Shown one piece after another: positions 16,955 to 25,823 of a stretch of 64,000 bases of DNA. The DNA lies in NCBI GenBank assembly GCA_902774395.1, contig CACYIK010000003.1:124551-188550 (forward strand), written 5' to 3'. The number at the start of each line of letters is the position of its first letter. Within the stretch, counting starts at the first letter, position 1. The DNA comes from an uncultured Bacteroidota bacterium. Lineage in GTDB: Bacteria > Bacteroidota > Bacteroidia > Bacteroidales > P3. The position numbers and the translations under genes were made by a program. The notes under the pieces were generated by a model. The model was given only the letters and a program-made list of their open reading frames with translations, was not told the DNA's origin and made no database searches.

Positions 16955-19069
16955 TTACTTTTTCAGCCACTGGTCGAACCAGTCGATGAAGTTGCGATGC
17001 CAGAGGAGGCTGTTCTGGGGCTTCAGCACCCAGTGGGTCTCGTCGGGGAAGTAGAGGTAGCGGCTGGGGATGTGACGCATCTGGGCGGCGTTGTAGGCAG
17101 CCATGCCTTCGGAGGCCACGATGCGGAAGTCGAACTCAGAGTGGATGACACAGATGGGGGTGTTCCACTTGTCGACGAAGAGGTGGGGCGAGTTGCTGTA
17201 GCTCTTCTTGATCTGGGGGTTGTTCCAATCCCAGTAGGGACCACCGAGGTCCCAGTTGTCGAACCACATCTCCTCGGTCTCGAGGTACTGCTGCTCGAAG
17301 TTGAACATGCCGTTGTGGGCGAGGAAGGCTTTGAAGCGGCGACCCTCGTCGTAGCCCTTGACACCGTAGTTGTGGCCGGCGAGCCAGTAGATGCTGTATC
17401 CGCCGAAGGAGGCGCCGCAGGCGCCGATGCGCTCACGGTCGATCTGCTTGATGTTGTCGGCAGCCCAGTCGGTGGCGGCCATGTAGTCCTTCATGCAAAG
17501 TCCGCCGTAGTCGCCGGAGATCTCCTCGAGCCACTCCATGCCGAAGCCGGGAACGCCGCGGCGGTTGGGGGCGATGACGAAGTAGCCGGCACCGGACATC
17601 ACCTCGAAGTTCCAGCGGGTGCTCCAGAACTGGCTGACCATGGTCTGGGGACCGCCCTCGCAGAAGAGCAGCGCGGGATAGGTCTTGGTGCTGTCGTAGT
17701 CGTAGGGATAGATGAGCCAGGTGAGCATCTCCTTGCCGTCGACGGTCTTGATCCAGTGGGGCTCAACTTTGCCCATGCGGACCTGATCAAGGATAGCGTC
17801 GTTGAAGGTGCTGAGTTTCTTGCCCTCGACTTTGTCGTCGGAGAGGTTGTAGGCGTAGAGGGTGCCGGGGTACTGCATGGAGACCTGGTTGGCAACAATC
17901 TTGTCACCATTGAGGGTGAAGGCGTTGACGTCGTGCTGGCCGGCGGAGAGCTGGCGAATGGCTTTGGTCTCGCGGTTGAAGGCGAAGATCTCGTTCATGC
18001 CGCGGTACATCACAATGGCCACGAGCTCTTTGTCGTCGTTGGTCCAGCAGATGTTCATCACACCGTAGTCGAAGTTCTCGGTGAGGTCGGTCTTGACACC
18101 GCTCTCGAGGTCCATGACCATGAGGCGCAGCTTGTCGCTCTCATAGCCGTCGCGCTCCATGCTCTCCCAGGCAATCATCTTGCCGTCGTGGGAGAAGACG
18201 GGGTTCTGGTCGTAGCCCATGATGCCCTCGCTGATGTTGCGGGTCTCGCCGGAAGCTATATCATATATATATATGTCGCTGTTGGTGGAGTGGGCGTAGT
18301 CGTAGCCGGTCTTCTTACGGCAGGTGTAGGCGATAGTCTTGCTGTCGGGGCTGTAGTTGTACTGCTCGGTGCCACCCCAGGGACGCATGGGAGCCTCGTA
18401 GGGTTCACCATCGAGGATATCCTTAGCCTTGTCCATCAAGGCCTTGCCGTTCTCCAGAGGCACATAGTAGATGTGGGGGATTTCGTCCACCCAGTTGTCC
18501 CAGTGGCGGTACATGAGGTCTTCGTTGATGCGGCCGGTGGTCTTGTCGAGGCCTTCGAAGAGCTTGTTGAGGCTCTCTTTGCGCTCGACGGGGATGGTGC
18601 TGATGTAGACCAGCGATTTGCCGTCAGGAGCAATCTTGAAGCCTTCGAAACCACGGCTGCAGGCTGCCACGACGCTCTCGTTGTTGTCCTTGAGGTTCAA
18701 GGCAACGATCTGGGTGTCGCGGCAGAACATGATGTTGTTGTCGTCCATCCAGACGGGGTTGAACTCGGAGGAGGCGGTGGTAGTGAGGCGGGTGGCCTCG
18801 CCGCCGGCGACGGGCATCAGGTAGAGCTCAACATTGCCCTTGTTCTGCTCCATGCTGATGGCTTTCACGCCATAGACAATTTGGGAGCCGTCGGGGCTGA
18901 CGTCATAGCCGGCGAGCTGGCCGAGCTGCCACATCACCTCGGGGGTGAAGCGGCCGTCGGCGACGGTGACAGGCTGCATCTCGATGATGTTCTCGTCAGC
19001 CTTGTCGTTGGATGTGCAGGCAGCCAGACAGAGGGTGGCTGCTGCCAAAGTGAATAAGTGTTTTTTCAT
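16955..19069 (-). CDS. S9 family peptidase (prolyl oligopeptidase-like), lipoprotein
   Basis: A 704-residue product with a lipoprotein signal (lipobox LAAC at the end of MKKHLFTLAAATLCLAAC), so probably anchored in an envelope membrane. The N-terminal half is a WD40/TolB-like beta-propeller (repeats such as FSHDGKMIAWESM, SPDSKTIAYTC). The C-terminal alpha/beta hydrolase has the nucleophile in GASFGGYS (Ser554) and the catalytic His in DETHWVLKP (His679). Known relatives are dipeptidyl or oligopeptidases processing short peptides outside the cytoplasm. It is the last gene of a long same-strand series and ends at a strong hairpin. Confidence 0.93.
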   Translation of the reverse strand: MKKHLFTLAAATLCLAACTSNDKADENIIEMQPVTVADGRFTPEVMWQLGQLAGYDVSPDGSQIVYGVKAISMEQNKGNVELYLMPVAGGEATRLTTTASSEFNPVWMDDNNIMFCRDTQIVALNLKDNNESVVAACSRGFEGFKIAPDGKSLVYISTIPVERKESLNKLFEGLDKTTGRINEDLMYRHWDNWVDEIPHIYYVPLENGKALMDKAKDILDGEPYEAPMRPWGGTEQYNYSPDSKTIAYTCRKKTGYDYAHSTNSDIYIYDIASGETRNISEGIMGYDQNPVFSHDGKMIAWESMERDGYESDKLRLMVMDLESGVKTDLTENFDYGVMNICWTNDDKELVAIVMYRGMNEIFAFNRETKAIRQLSAGQHDVNAFTLNGDKIVANQVSMQYPGTLYAYNLSDDKVEGKKLSTFNDAILDQVRMGKVEPHWIKTVDGKEMLTWLIYPYDYDSTKTYPALLFCEGGPQTMVSQFWSTRWNFEVMSGAGYFVIAPNRRGVPGFGMEWLEEISGDYGGLCMKDYMAATDWAADNIKQIDRERIGACGASFGGYSIYWLAGHNYGVKGYDEGRRFKAFLAHNGMFNFEQQYLETEEMWFDNWDLGGPYWDWNNPQIKKSYSNSPHLFVDKWNTPICVIHSEFDFRIVASEGMAAYNAAQMRHIPSRYLYFPDETHWVLKPQNSLLWHRNFIDWFDQWLKK

Positions 19070-19112
19070 TTATCGATGTTGTTTGTTTATTTTCAGACTA
19101 CTAAAATTCCCC

Positions 19113-19991
19113 TTACGGCTTCACGTAGTTGGGGTCGTGCTCCTCGATGGGTTCCATGGGGGTGCGGACGTCGACATTGTAGAAGTTGAAGCCCTCGGGA
19201 CCCGGCTCGATGATGTCGATGAACTCGGTCTTGAGGGGCAGCCGTTCGAAGGTGAGGGAATAGACGAGCATGTCGTAACCGCCACGGTAGTGGGCGAAGG
19301 GTGTGTACTCGGGGTAGAGGGTGATGCCGTCGGCCTTGACGAAACGGATATGCTTGCCGGTCTCACGGTCCATGAGGTAGACATCGGAGTTGATAGAGAG
19401 TCCCTTGTCATAGAGCGGACGGTGCTTGGGGGTGCGGTTAGTATAGGAGAAATGGATGACGGTCTTGTTCTCCAGCACCTCGACACGTTCGATGCTGACC
19501 TGCTCAGCATAGGGCGAGCGGCTCTTGAAATAGGGGAAGTCGAGGGTGCGCGGCACGCGAGGCTTGACCTTGATGGGGAGGCTGGGGTCGCGGGGGTCTT
19601 CCTTTTCGGGCTCTTCCACCTTGACTTTCTTGCGCTGCAGGTCGGACTCGACGGCGTAGCACCTCATATTGAGGTTGAAGAAGAAGGTGATGGAGGTCTC
19701 AGGAGAACCTTCCTGACGTGTCTTGCGATTGCGCACATTGTATTGCTTGTAGAGGCCTGCCGCCGCGGTGCCGCGGAGGGAGACATTGTTGTAGACAATC
19801 TTGGTGCCCTCCCATTCGTCGCGCACGGAAGCGTCAGGCTTGCCGAAGGCGTCGGTGATCTGGTAGTAGCTCTTGCCAATGAAGACCTCCTCGAGGTCGG
19901 GGTCGGCGGAGATAAAGCGTCCGCCCCAGCAGCCGCCGAAGAGCATCGCCGCAAAGATAAGTACGGCCGTGTTGAGAGTGTATCTTTTCAT
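19113..19991 (-). CDS. Lipoprotein, unknown function
   Basis: A 292-residue product from the ATG at 19991; a GTG at 19994 overlapping the preceding stop is an alternative start. The signal ends in a lipobox, LFGGC. Residues 30-60 (EEVFIGKSYYQITDAFGKPD) resemble the start of SmpA/OmlA-like outer-membrane assembly lipoproteins, where 'G.s..qv...fG.Pd' is conserved, but the rest (about 230 residues with a Pro/Lys/Glu-rich linker, then VIHFSYTNRTP) is not recognised. It is tightly packed behind the MORN gene, suggesting co-expression of envelope proteins. Confidence 0.75.
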   Translation of the reverse strand: MKRYTLNTAVLIFAAMLFGGCWGGRFISADPDLEEVFIGKSYYQITDAFGKPDASVRDEWEGTKIVYNNVSLRGTAAAGLYKQYNVRNRKTRQEGSPETSITFFFNLNMRCYAVESDLQRKKVKVEEPEKEDPRDPSLPIKVKPRVPRTLDFPYFKSRSPYAEQVSIERVEVLENKTVIHFSYTNRTPKHRPLYDKGLSINSDVYLMDRETGKHIRFVKADGITLYPEYTPFAHYRGGYDMLVYSLTFERLPLKTEFIDIIEPGPEGFNFYNVDVRTPMEPIEEHDPNYVKP

Positions 19992-19993
19992 CA

Positions 19994-20695
19994 CTATTCT
20001 TGTAATTGTCCGTTAATCCAGTTGCCACTGTACACCTCGCCGTCGGCATCGGTGTAGGTACCCTGGCCATGGAACTGGTCGTTGAGCCAGTTGCCTTCGT
20101 AATGGGCGCCATCGGGGTAGGTGCTGGAGCCCTGACCCTGGCGGCGGTCGTTGACCCACATACCCTTGTATGTCTCGCCGCTGGTCTGGTAATAATTGCC
20201 CTGACCACACATGTGGCCCTGGACGAAATAGCCTTCATAGCGGTTGCCGTTGGCCCACACCTTCTTACCCTCACCCTGGGGGGCGCCGTTGACGAAGGGA
20301 CCGTCATAGCGGGTGCCGTCAGCAAAGATAAGGTAGCCGGTACCAGTGCCCATGGAAGTCCAGTCGCCCTCCATGACGTTGCCGTTGTTGAAACGGAAGG
20401 TGCCATGGCCTTTAATATTGCCATTCTTCCACTCGCCGGTGTAGGAGTAACCCTGCGTGGCGAAGACATAGGTGCCCTCGCCATGGAACTCGCCTTTCTT
20501 CCACATGCCGTCATAGCTGTCACCATTGGGGAAGGTCATGAGGCCTTTGCCATTGATATATCCCTTACCATCACGCTGGCCAATATAGACACGACCGTCG
20601 TCATAGGTGGTGGTTTCTACCACCTGGGCCGTCGCGACAGCACCCATAAGCATGAGCGCCACGGTCAGCATGAATGTCTTTGTCGTTTTTTTCAT
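19994..20695 (-). CDS. Secreted MORN-repeat protein
   Basis: A 233-residue product. The ATG at 20695 gives a clean signal peptide (MKKTTKTFMLTVALMLMGAVATAQ); the frame is open further upstream, but that part overlaps the preceding gene and is not protein-like. The mature protein is about nine MORN repeats of ~23 residues, each with the Y-x-G-x-W/F and HGxGxY/F core (YDGMWKKGEFHGEGTY, YTGEWKNGNIKGHGTF, YEGNWLNDQFHGQGTY). MORN repeats form elongated beta hairpins that bind lipid or protein partners; the role here is unknown. The stop overlaps the possible GTG start of the downstream lipoprotein gene. Confidence 0.9.
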   Translation of the reverse strand: MKKTTKTFMLTVALMLMGAVATAQVVETTTYDDGRVYIGQRDGKGYINGKGLMTFPNGDSYDGMWKKGEFHGEGTYVFATQGYSYTGEWKNGNIKGHGTFRFNNGNVMEGDWTSMGTGTGYLIFADGTRYDGPFVNGAPQGEGKKVWANGNRYEGYFVQGHMCGQGNYYQTSGETYKGMWVNDRRQGQGSSTYPDGAHYEGNWLNDQFHGQGTYTDADGEVYSGNWINGQLQE

Positions 20696-20712
20696 CGTCT
20701 TGTGTCTTTGTT

Positions 20713-21624
20713 TTATTTTTTCGTGCTGTAATGACGTTTCTCGATGAAGACACCAAGTTTGTAGAACTTGAACTGCTTCATGGAGATGCCCCTGCCGGTA
20801 ACGAAATGCGACTCCATGGGGGAGCGGAACATCTTGAAGAACCAGTAGACAATTCCCTGGAGATGCATGCGACGCACGCGCGCATAGCGGTTGAGCAGAG
20901 GAATGGTGCGGCAGAAACGCTGGTCTTCCCACATGTCGTCGTAGACCTTTATCAGTTCCTCGACAGCCTCGACGCTCTTGTGGAGGCATTCGGCGTTGGT
21001 CTCGACATAGGCCGACGTCACTTCGTTGTCGATATGGAGGATGGACACCTTGCGGTTGGACAGCTGGTAGGCGAAGTAGTCGCCATCGGAGCCATACTTG
21101 TCATAACGTGCATCGAACCTGACGGTCTCCATGACGTTACGTCGAATCATGAAGTTACCCGCCAGGAAATGGCGGTAGGGGTCGGCGTCGCGTTGGGCGG
21201 CGGTGAGGCCCTCGACAGGAGCGCCCGCGAGGAAACGGAGACGGTGGTCGGCATCGTCGGAGCCTTTGTCGAGGCACATGCCGCCGACGATAACGTCGGC
21301 CTTACCGTTGGTCTGCCGTAGGTATTTATGCAGGAAGTTGTCGGGCACCTGCGCATCGTCGTTGAGGAAGAGGAGCCAGTCGCCCTGGGTGTGTTTCAAG
21401 AAGAGGTTGCGTATGCGGGCACGTCCTACGTTCTCACCAAGGCGGAGATACTTGGCCATGTCGACGATGCCGTTGTTCTGGCTCAGATAGTAGCCTGAAG
21501 AATGGTCGTCGATGCATACAATCTCCACCTCCCCAGGGTTCTTGAGGTTGTCGCGCTGGGTCACCAGACGGCGCACCAGCGGGTAGGCATAATAATTATA
21601 TATAGGTATACAAACTGATATCAT
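20713..21624 (-). CDS. Family 2 glycosyltransferase
   Basis: A GT-A fold transferase of 303 residues, from the ATG at 21624 preceded by AAAGAG. Motifs: ISVCIPIYNYY at the N-terminus, CIDDHSSG (nucleotide-binding Asp), and FLNDDAQVPDNF in the position of the DXD metal site. The C-terminal half (GDYFAYQLSNRKVSILHIDNEV) has the Asp expected near the acceptor site. It probably adds a sugar to a surface glycan or lipid-linked precursor, though no other glycan genes adjoin except the remote galE. It starts 13 bases after the PhnP-like hydrolase gene. Confidence 0.88.
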   Translation of the reverse strand: MISVCIPIYNYYAYPLVRRLVTQRDNLKNPGEVEIVCIDDHSSGYYLSQNNGIVDMAKYLRLGENVGRARIRNLFLKHTQGDWLLFLNDDAQVPDNFLHKYLRQTNGKADVIVGGMCLDKGSDDADHRLRFLAGAPVEGLTAAQRDADPYRHFLAGNFMIRRNVMETVRFDARYDKYGSDGDYFAYQLSNRKVSILHIDNEVTSAYVETNAECLHKSVEAVEELIKVYDDMWEDQRFCRTIPLLNRYARVRRMHLQGIVYWFFKMFRSPMESHFVTGRGISMKQFKFYKLGVFIEKRHYSTKK

Positions 21625-21637
21625 CTCTTTCAAGCGT

Positions 21638-22477
21638 TCATATATCCACTTCCAGATTATCATAGGCCAGGTGTACACCTGCGGGGAGCGTACGTTCGAC
21701 GTCGGCATGGCGTCCCATCTCGTGGCTGATGTGCGTGAGGTAGGCTTGTTCGGGCTTCACTGCCGCAATCACCTCCAATGCCTCGGGAAGCGAGAAATGG
21801 GAGAAGTGCTTTGCCTTGCGCAAGGCGTTGACCACCAGGACACGCACGCCGCGAAGCTTTTCCATCTCGGCGGGGCCGATGTAGTTGGCATCGGTGATAT
21901 AGGCCATCTCCCCCACCCTGTATCCCAGGATAGGGAGGTCCTTATGCATGGCACAGATGGGGGTAACCACCAATTGAGAATTAACAATTGAAAATTGAGA
22001 ATTATCAACCGTATGGAGATTCGCCTCGGGGAGTCCAGGGAACTGGTGCGGCTCGAAGATGTAGTGATAGTCACGCTCGATGGCATGACGAGCTTCGGCA
22101 TTGAGGTAGATGTCCATCTTGCGGTTCTGCACGTAGTTGAACGACCGTATATCGTCGAGTCCCCCTACATGGTCGCGGTGGGCATGGGTGATGAGGATGG
22201 CGTCGAGATGGTCGACGCGGTGGCGCAGCATCTGCTGGCGGAAGTCGGGGCCGATGTCGAAAAGAATGTTCGTTAATTGAGAATTGAGAATTGAAAATTG
22301 AGAATTATTGTCTGCGTCAGCCGAATTTTCAATTTTCAATTTTGAATTTTCAATTTGCAAGAGTGCGGAGGTACGAAGACGAGTGTCCCGCTCGTCAGAC
22401 GAGCGGCACACGTCGCAATGGCATGCTATCACAGGCACTCCTTGCGATGTTCCCGTACCCAAGAACGTCAGTCTCAC
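21638..22477 (-). CDS. PhnP-like metallo-beta-lactamase-fold hydrolase
   Basis: A cytoplasmic hydrolase of 279 residues starting at a GTG that overlaps the stop of the response regulator gene (GTGA), so the two are translationally coupled. The start LTFLGTGTSQGVPVIACHCDVC matches the PhnP type, with its extra cysteines; the zinc motif is THAHRDHVGGLDD and a late LTHISHEMG gives the last ligands. PhnP proteins are cyclic phosphodiesterases, but the substrate here is not known. Two low-complexity inserts (residues ~41-68 and ~158-169, of the type NSQFSILNSQL) come from AATTGAAAATTG arrays and lie in loops. Confidence 0.88.
   Translation of the reverse strand: MRLTFLGTGTSQGVPVIACHCDVCRSSDERDTRLRTSALLQIENSKLKIENSADADNNSQFSILNSQLTNILFDIGPDFRQQMLRHRVDHLDAILITHAHRDHVGGLDDIRSFNYVQNRKMDIYLNAEARHAIERDYHYIFEPHQFPGLPEANLHTVDNSQFSIVNSQLVVTPICAMHKDLPILGYRVGEMAYITDANYIGPAEMEKLRGVRVLVVNALRKAKHFSHFSLPEALEVIAAVKPEQAYLTHISHEMGRHADVERTLPAGVHLAYDNLEVDI
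21971..22003. repeat. In-gene AATTGAGAATTAAC array
   Basis: Three to four copies of an eight-base word related to AATTGAAA within the PhnP-like hydrolase gene, read on the coding strand as NSQFSIVNSQL. Confidence 0.88.
22272..22355. repeat. In-gene mirror-image AATTGAAAATTG array
   Basis: The left half has AATTGAGAATTGAGAATTGA words. The right half, after a ~17-base spacer, has the complement (TTTTCAATTTTCAATTTTG). Together they can form a long hairpin inside the hydrolase gene, and the frame is kept. Confidence 0.9.
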
Positions 22478-23169
22478 TGCTCCTTGTGCGTCAGTTTGAA
22501 GCCCACGCCGTGGACGTTGACAATCTCCACCGTCGGGTCGGCCTTGAGATACTTGCGCAGCTTGGTGATATAGACATCCATCGAGCGGGCGGCGAAGTAG
22601 CTGTCGTCCTTCCAAATCTTCTGGAGCGTGGTGTTGCGGTCGACAAGCTGGTTGAAGTTCACAGCGAAGATGCGCATGAGGTCGCACTCCTTGGCGGTGA
22701 GGCGCTGTACCTCGTCGCCGATGGTGAGGGTCTGGTGCACATAGTCGAAGGTGAAGTTGCCAATCTTGAAGACATTCTTGTCGGGACGGTCCTCGTTGAA
22801 GGAACGGCGCATGGTGGCGTTGAGACGTGCCAGCAACTCCTCCATGGAGAAGGGCTTGGTGATATAGTCGTCGGCACCCACCTCGAATCCTTTCAGCTTG
22901 TCTTCCTCCAAGTTCTTGGCGGTAAGGAAGATGAGCGGTACTTTCTTGTCCACCTTACGGATTTCCTTCGCCACGGCGAAGCCGTCTTTCAAGGGCATCA
23001 TGACGTCGAGGATACAAGCGTCGACATCTTCGGCATCGAAGAGGCTGCAGGCTTCCTCGCCATCTTTGGCCCACACCACGGTGTAGCCCTTCTGTGTGAG
23101 ATAGGCCTTCAGGATAGTACCCAGATTGGGGTCGTCTTCGGCCACCAAAAGTTTAATTCCCAGATTCAT
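22474..23169 (-). CDS. rprY: OmpR-family response regulator, RprY-like
   Basis: A 231-residue two-component regulator. The receiver domain has the acidic pair in VAEDD (residues 9-13), the phospho-acceptor Asp55 in CILDVMMP, and the switch Lys in ITKPF. The C-terminal winged helix includes LTAKECDLM and AARSMDVYITKLRKYL. It resembles Bacteroides RprY throughout. No histidine kinase gene adjoins in this window, so its RprX-like partner would be encoded elsewhere. Neighbours: a cyclophilin gene ends two bases upstream and the hydrolase gene overlaps its stop, so all three form one operon. Confidence 0.93.
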   Translation of the reverse strand: MNLGIKLLVAEDDPNLGTILKAYLTQKGYTVVWAKDGEEACSLFDAEDVDACILDVMMPLKDGFAVAKEIRKVDKKVPLIFLTAKNLEEDKLKGFEVGADDYITKPFSMEELLARLNATMRRSFNEDRPDKNVFKIGNFTFDYVHQTLTIGDEVQRLTAKECDLMRIFAVNFNQLVDRNTTLQKIWKDDSYFAARSMDVYITKLRKYLKADPTVEIVNVHGVGFKLTHKEQ

Positions 23170-23171
23170 AT

Positions 23172-23624
23172 TCAGATGATTTTAATAGTTTCAATTAAAT
23201 CGCCCGGACGGATGGCATCGATGATGCTCCAGTCGGCCTCGTCGACGCGGCCGAAGCAGGTGTGCACGCCGTCCAGATGCTGTGTATTCTCGCGGTTGTG
23301 GCAGACAAAGAACTGGCTGCCGCCGGTATCCTTGCCGGCATGGGCCATGCTGAGCACGCCACGGTCATGGTGCTGCATGGGTGCCGAAGTTTCGCACTTG
23401 ATGGTCCAGCCGGGACCGCCGGTACCCACACGAGGGTCGTGGGCGTTACGGCTGTAGGGGCAGCCACCCTGGATAACGAAACCCGGTATCACACGGTGGA
23501 AACGGAGCCCGTCATAGAAGCCGCTCTGGGCCAACTTGACGAAATTGGCCACAGTGCCGGGCACCTCTTTGTCGTAAAGGGTGACATGCATCGTACCCTT
23601 TGCTGTCTTGATTTCTGCACGCAT
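23172..23624 (-). CDS. Peptidyl-prolyl cis-trans isomerase, cyclophilin type
   Basis: A 150-residue cyclophilin without signal peptide, so cytoplasmic. Core motifs: [13 protein letters not shown] (catalytic Arg and Phe), [29 protein letters not shown]. It catalyses proline isomerisation during folding. Its stop lies two bases before the RprY-like start, suggesting a shared mRNA. An AT-rich hairpin (CACAATAAA / TTTATTGTG) at 23661-23684 separates it from the upstream membrane-protein gene. Confidence 0.94.
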   Translation of the reverse strand: MRAEIKTAKGTMHVTLYDKEVPGTVANFVKLAQSGFYDGLRFHRVIPGFVIQGGCPYSRNAHDPRVGTGGPGWTIKCETSAPMQHHDRGVLSMAHAGKDTGGSQFFVCHNRENTQHLDGVHTCFGRVDEADWSIIDAIRPGDLIETIKII

Positions 23625-23718
23625 ATACTATATCCGTTTTTATATATTAGTATAGCAATAACACAATAAATTGTATTTTATTGTGCAGAATGTTAATTTT
23701 TTTATGTTAATTTGCCAA

Positions 23719-24861
23719 TTACTCCAGCATGCGGGACTGCTCGATGGGGGTATGGGCGACGCGAAGCCAGGCATCCTTGAGGGCCTCGGCGCTGAGGTAG
23801 CCCGACTGGTGGGCTATGCGAGCGAGGGTGTCAGGATTCTTTATATCTGGATGTTCCGCAAGGAAAATAGACACGGTGTGCTGGATGCGTAGTCCGTCGA
23901 TATACTCGCCAAAGGGTATGCCCTGGGAGTAATGGATGGCGTCGATAATGTCGTCCTCAGAAGTATGGAGCTTCTCGGCGAGGAGGAACACAGAGAGGTC
24001 GGGATTGAGGAAGCCGCGTTCTTTTTCGACATAGTCCTCAATCTGGCGTGCCAAGGTGCCAGGGTTGCGACGGGTACGATGGTTGTTCTGCCCGGGGAAA
24101 CACTCAGCTCCGCTGTTTATCTTAAAGACAGAATGACCCACATAGAAGAGTAACACTGCCAAGGGTGCACAATAGGTAAAATAAAAGATTTGCTCATGGC
24201 CGGGGAGGAAAGGATTAGTAAACTGGCTGAGAACCATGACGACCATGCCTATGTTGGCGGCATTGTAGATGCCGCGGAGGTTGAGTTTATGGAATCGCTC
24301 GGAAGTATAGTACTCCGAGTTGAGGCGTCGGAAGTGGATAGAGTGACGGATGCCGGTGATCAAGATATAGAAGAACTCGAAGGAAAAGACAGTCCAGAAA
24401 AGGTAGCAGTTGATGCCCACGATGAGATTATAGCGCCAGTTGCCGGGAAGGAAAGCCCATGTCTCTCCCTGGGAGCCACGGAAAGTCCAAAGGCGGTACA
24501 TGTCGGCGCCACAAATGATTACCGAAGCTATGATCAAGACGATGCAAATCAGCGAAGGCAGGAAGAGCACCCGTAAAGAAATCGGGGAGGGATGCCGCTG
24601 GGTGAGGACAGAGAGGGCCACATGGACGACAGGTAGCGTGACAAGGATAATGACAAGGAAGAGCATCAGGAGAAGATACTCACCCATAAGGAAGGTATTG
24701 AAGAGACATCCCAAAAGGATGAAGGTCAACGCCAACATAGTCAAGGCGAGCATCATCAGCCACTGGGCGTTGAGGACATTGCGTTTGACAAACACGGTGG
24801 CCAGAGGCCAGAAAAGGGCTATGAGGCCAAGGATTGTAAGTCCGGTGGATACAGGGGTCAT
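23719..24861 (-). CDS. Seven-helix membrane protein with C-terminal AraC-type HTH
   Basis: A 380-residue product with seven hydrophobic segments over the first ~260 residues, then a soluble tail. The tail contains a helical region (LSVFLLAEKLHTSEDDII, FGEYIDGLRIQH) and a final NPDTLARIAHQSGYLSAEALKDAWLR, which fits the two helix-turn-helices of AraC-family DNA-binding domains. A membrane sensor directly fused to a transcription factor domain is known in Bacteroidetes, though rarely studied. The signal and target are unknown. It is paired with the next gene, which looks like the same membrane part without the HTH. Confidence 0.78.
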   Translation of the reverse strand: MTPVSTGLTILGLIALFWPLATVFVKRNVLNAQWLMMLALTMLALTFILLGCLFNTFLMGEYLLLMLFLVIILVTLPVVHVALSVLTQRHPSPISLRVLFLPSLICIVLIIASVIICGADMYRLWTFRGSQGETWAFLPGNWRYNLIVGINCYLFWTVFSFEFFYILITGIRHSIHFRRLNSEYYTSERFHKLNLRGIYNAANIGMVVMVLSQFTNPFLPGHEQIFYFTYCAPLAVLLFYVGHSVFKINSGAECFPGQNNHRTRRNPGTLARQIEDYVEKERGFLNPDLSVFLLAEKLHTSEDDIIDAIHYSQGIPFGEYIDGLRIQHTVSIFLAEHPDIKNPDTLARIAHQSGYLSAEALKDAWLRVAHTPIEQSRMLE

Positions 24862-24889
24862 TTCTGTTTAGAGTTAATTTTTTTTAGTT

Positions 24890-24992
24890 AATAGTTAATG
24901 ATTAAATAGTTAGTTAAACATTAACCATTAATCATTAATCGTTAATCATTAATCGTTAATCATTAATCGTTAATCATTAATCATTAATCGTT
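24890..24992. repeat. TAATCATTAATCGT word array
   Basis: About ten copies of a seven-base word (TTAATCA, TTAATCG) between the two seven-helix genes. The stop codon of the upstream gene (24991-25785, minus strand) lies at the edge of this array. Confidence 0.92.
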
Positions 24993-25785
24993 ATTCGTTT
25001 TGTTTACGGATATATTCGGCGAGGTAACGGGCATCGTAATCGTAGCGATAGGCGAAGCGGCCCGCAAAATATTGTATCACTGTAAGTATCAAGGCACAGA
25101 GAATAAGCCAGTACTTATAGTAGAACGGACGGAAGACGATGAGGTAGATGAGCAGCAGTCCAAAGGGCATGAAGAGCGCAGCGACAATGACAATCTCGCG
25201 GATGTTGAGTTTGGGCATATTGAGGCCTTCGGCATAGAAGCTATCGAAACGCTGCTTGAAGAGGCGAGCCTTGCGCAAAGACGAGATAAGGAGGAGGATG
25301 CCCGTGACAACGGTCACCAAGGGGAATACCAGCTGGTTCCACAGTATCATGAAGTTGTAGCCGAAGTCGCCAGGATGCCACGGGATGTGGCCGCTGTCAA
25401 ATACCTCGAGACACATGGCCTGATAGCGCGAGGGATGCATGCTGAAGGCGCCGATAGTGAGACCTATGGTGAAGAGGAGCGGGATGAAGAAGATATGCCG
25501 CTGTTTCAGCGTAGCACCACGGGGCTCGGTGAGCGAGCAGATGGCGATATAGAATATCGGTGCGCAAAGCGTGGCCGAGACCTCTAGGAGGTAGTCATAG
25601 AGATAGAGGCTGTCGACCTTGCCACGGAAATAAATGCCCGCCATGGTGATGGCGAAGGCATCAACTATCAGCGAGATGCAGAAGAGAATCTGCGCATGGG
25701 TGAGACGCTTCTTGGTGAGGGCGATAATGAGCGCCCACGCCACGGAGACCACCACCGGAAGATATAATATAAAACTCCACTTCAT
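24991..25785 (-). CDS. Seven-helix membrane protein lacking the HTH
   Basis: A 264-residue product with seven hydrophobic segments in the same arrangement as the next gene downstream (including an LSxxxxPHPSRY-like loop before helix 5: IGAFSMHPSRYQAMCLE). It ends shortly after the last helix (AEYIRKQNE) with no DNA-binding domain. The stop codon falls in a TTAATCA word array, raising the possibility that the 3' part was lost when the array arose. It may be a partner or decoy of the HTH-bearing protein, or a decaying copy. No enzymatic motif is seen. Confidence 0.72.
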   Translation of the reverse strand: MKWSFILYLPVVVSVAWALIIALTKKRLTHAQILFCISLIVDAFAITMAGIYFRGKVDSLYLYDYLLEVSATLCAPIFYIAICSLTEPRGATLKQRHIFFIPLLFTIGLTIGAFSMHPSRYQAMCLEVFDSGHIPWHPGDFGYNFMILWNQLVFPLVTVVTGILLLISSLRKARLFKQRFDSFYAEGLNMPKLNIREIVIVAALFMPFGLLLIYLIVFRPFYYKYWLILCALILTVIQYFAGRFAYRYDYDARYLAEYIRKQNE

Positions 25786-25790
25786 TTCTT

Positions 25791-25823
25791 AAATTGAAAA
25801 TTGAAAGTTGATAATTGATAATT
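25791..25823. repeat. AATTGAAAATTG intergenic array
   Basis: Three to four copies of the eight-base word between ispG and the HTH-less membrane protein gene. Confidence 0.85.
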
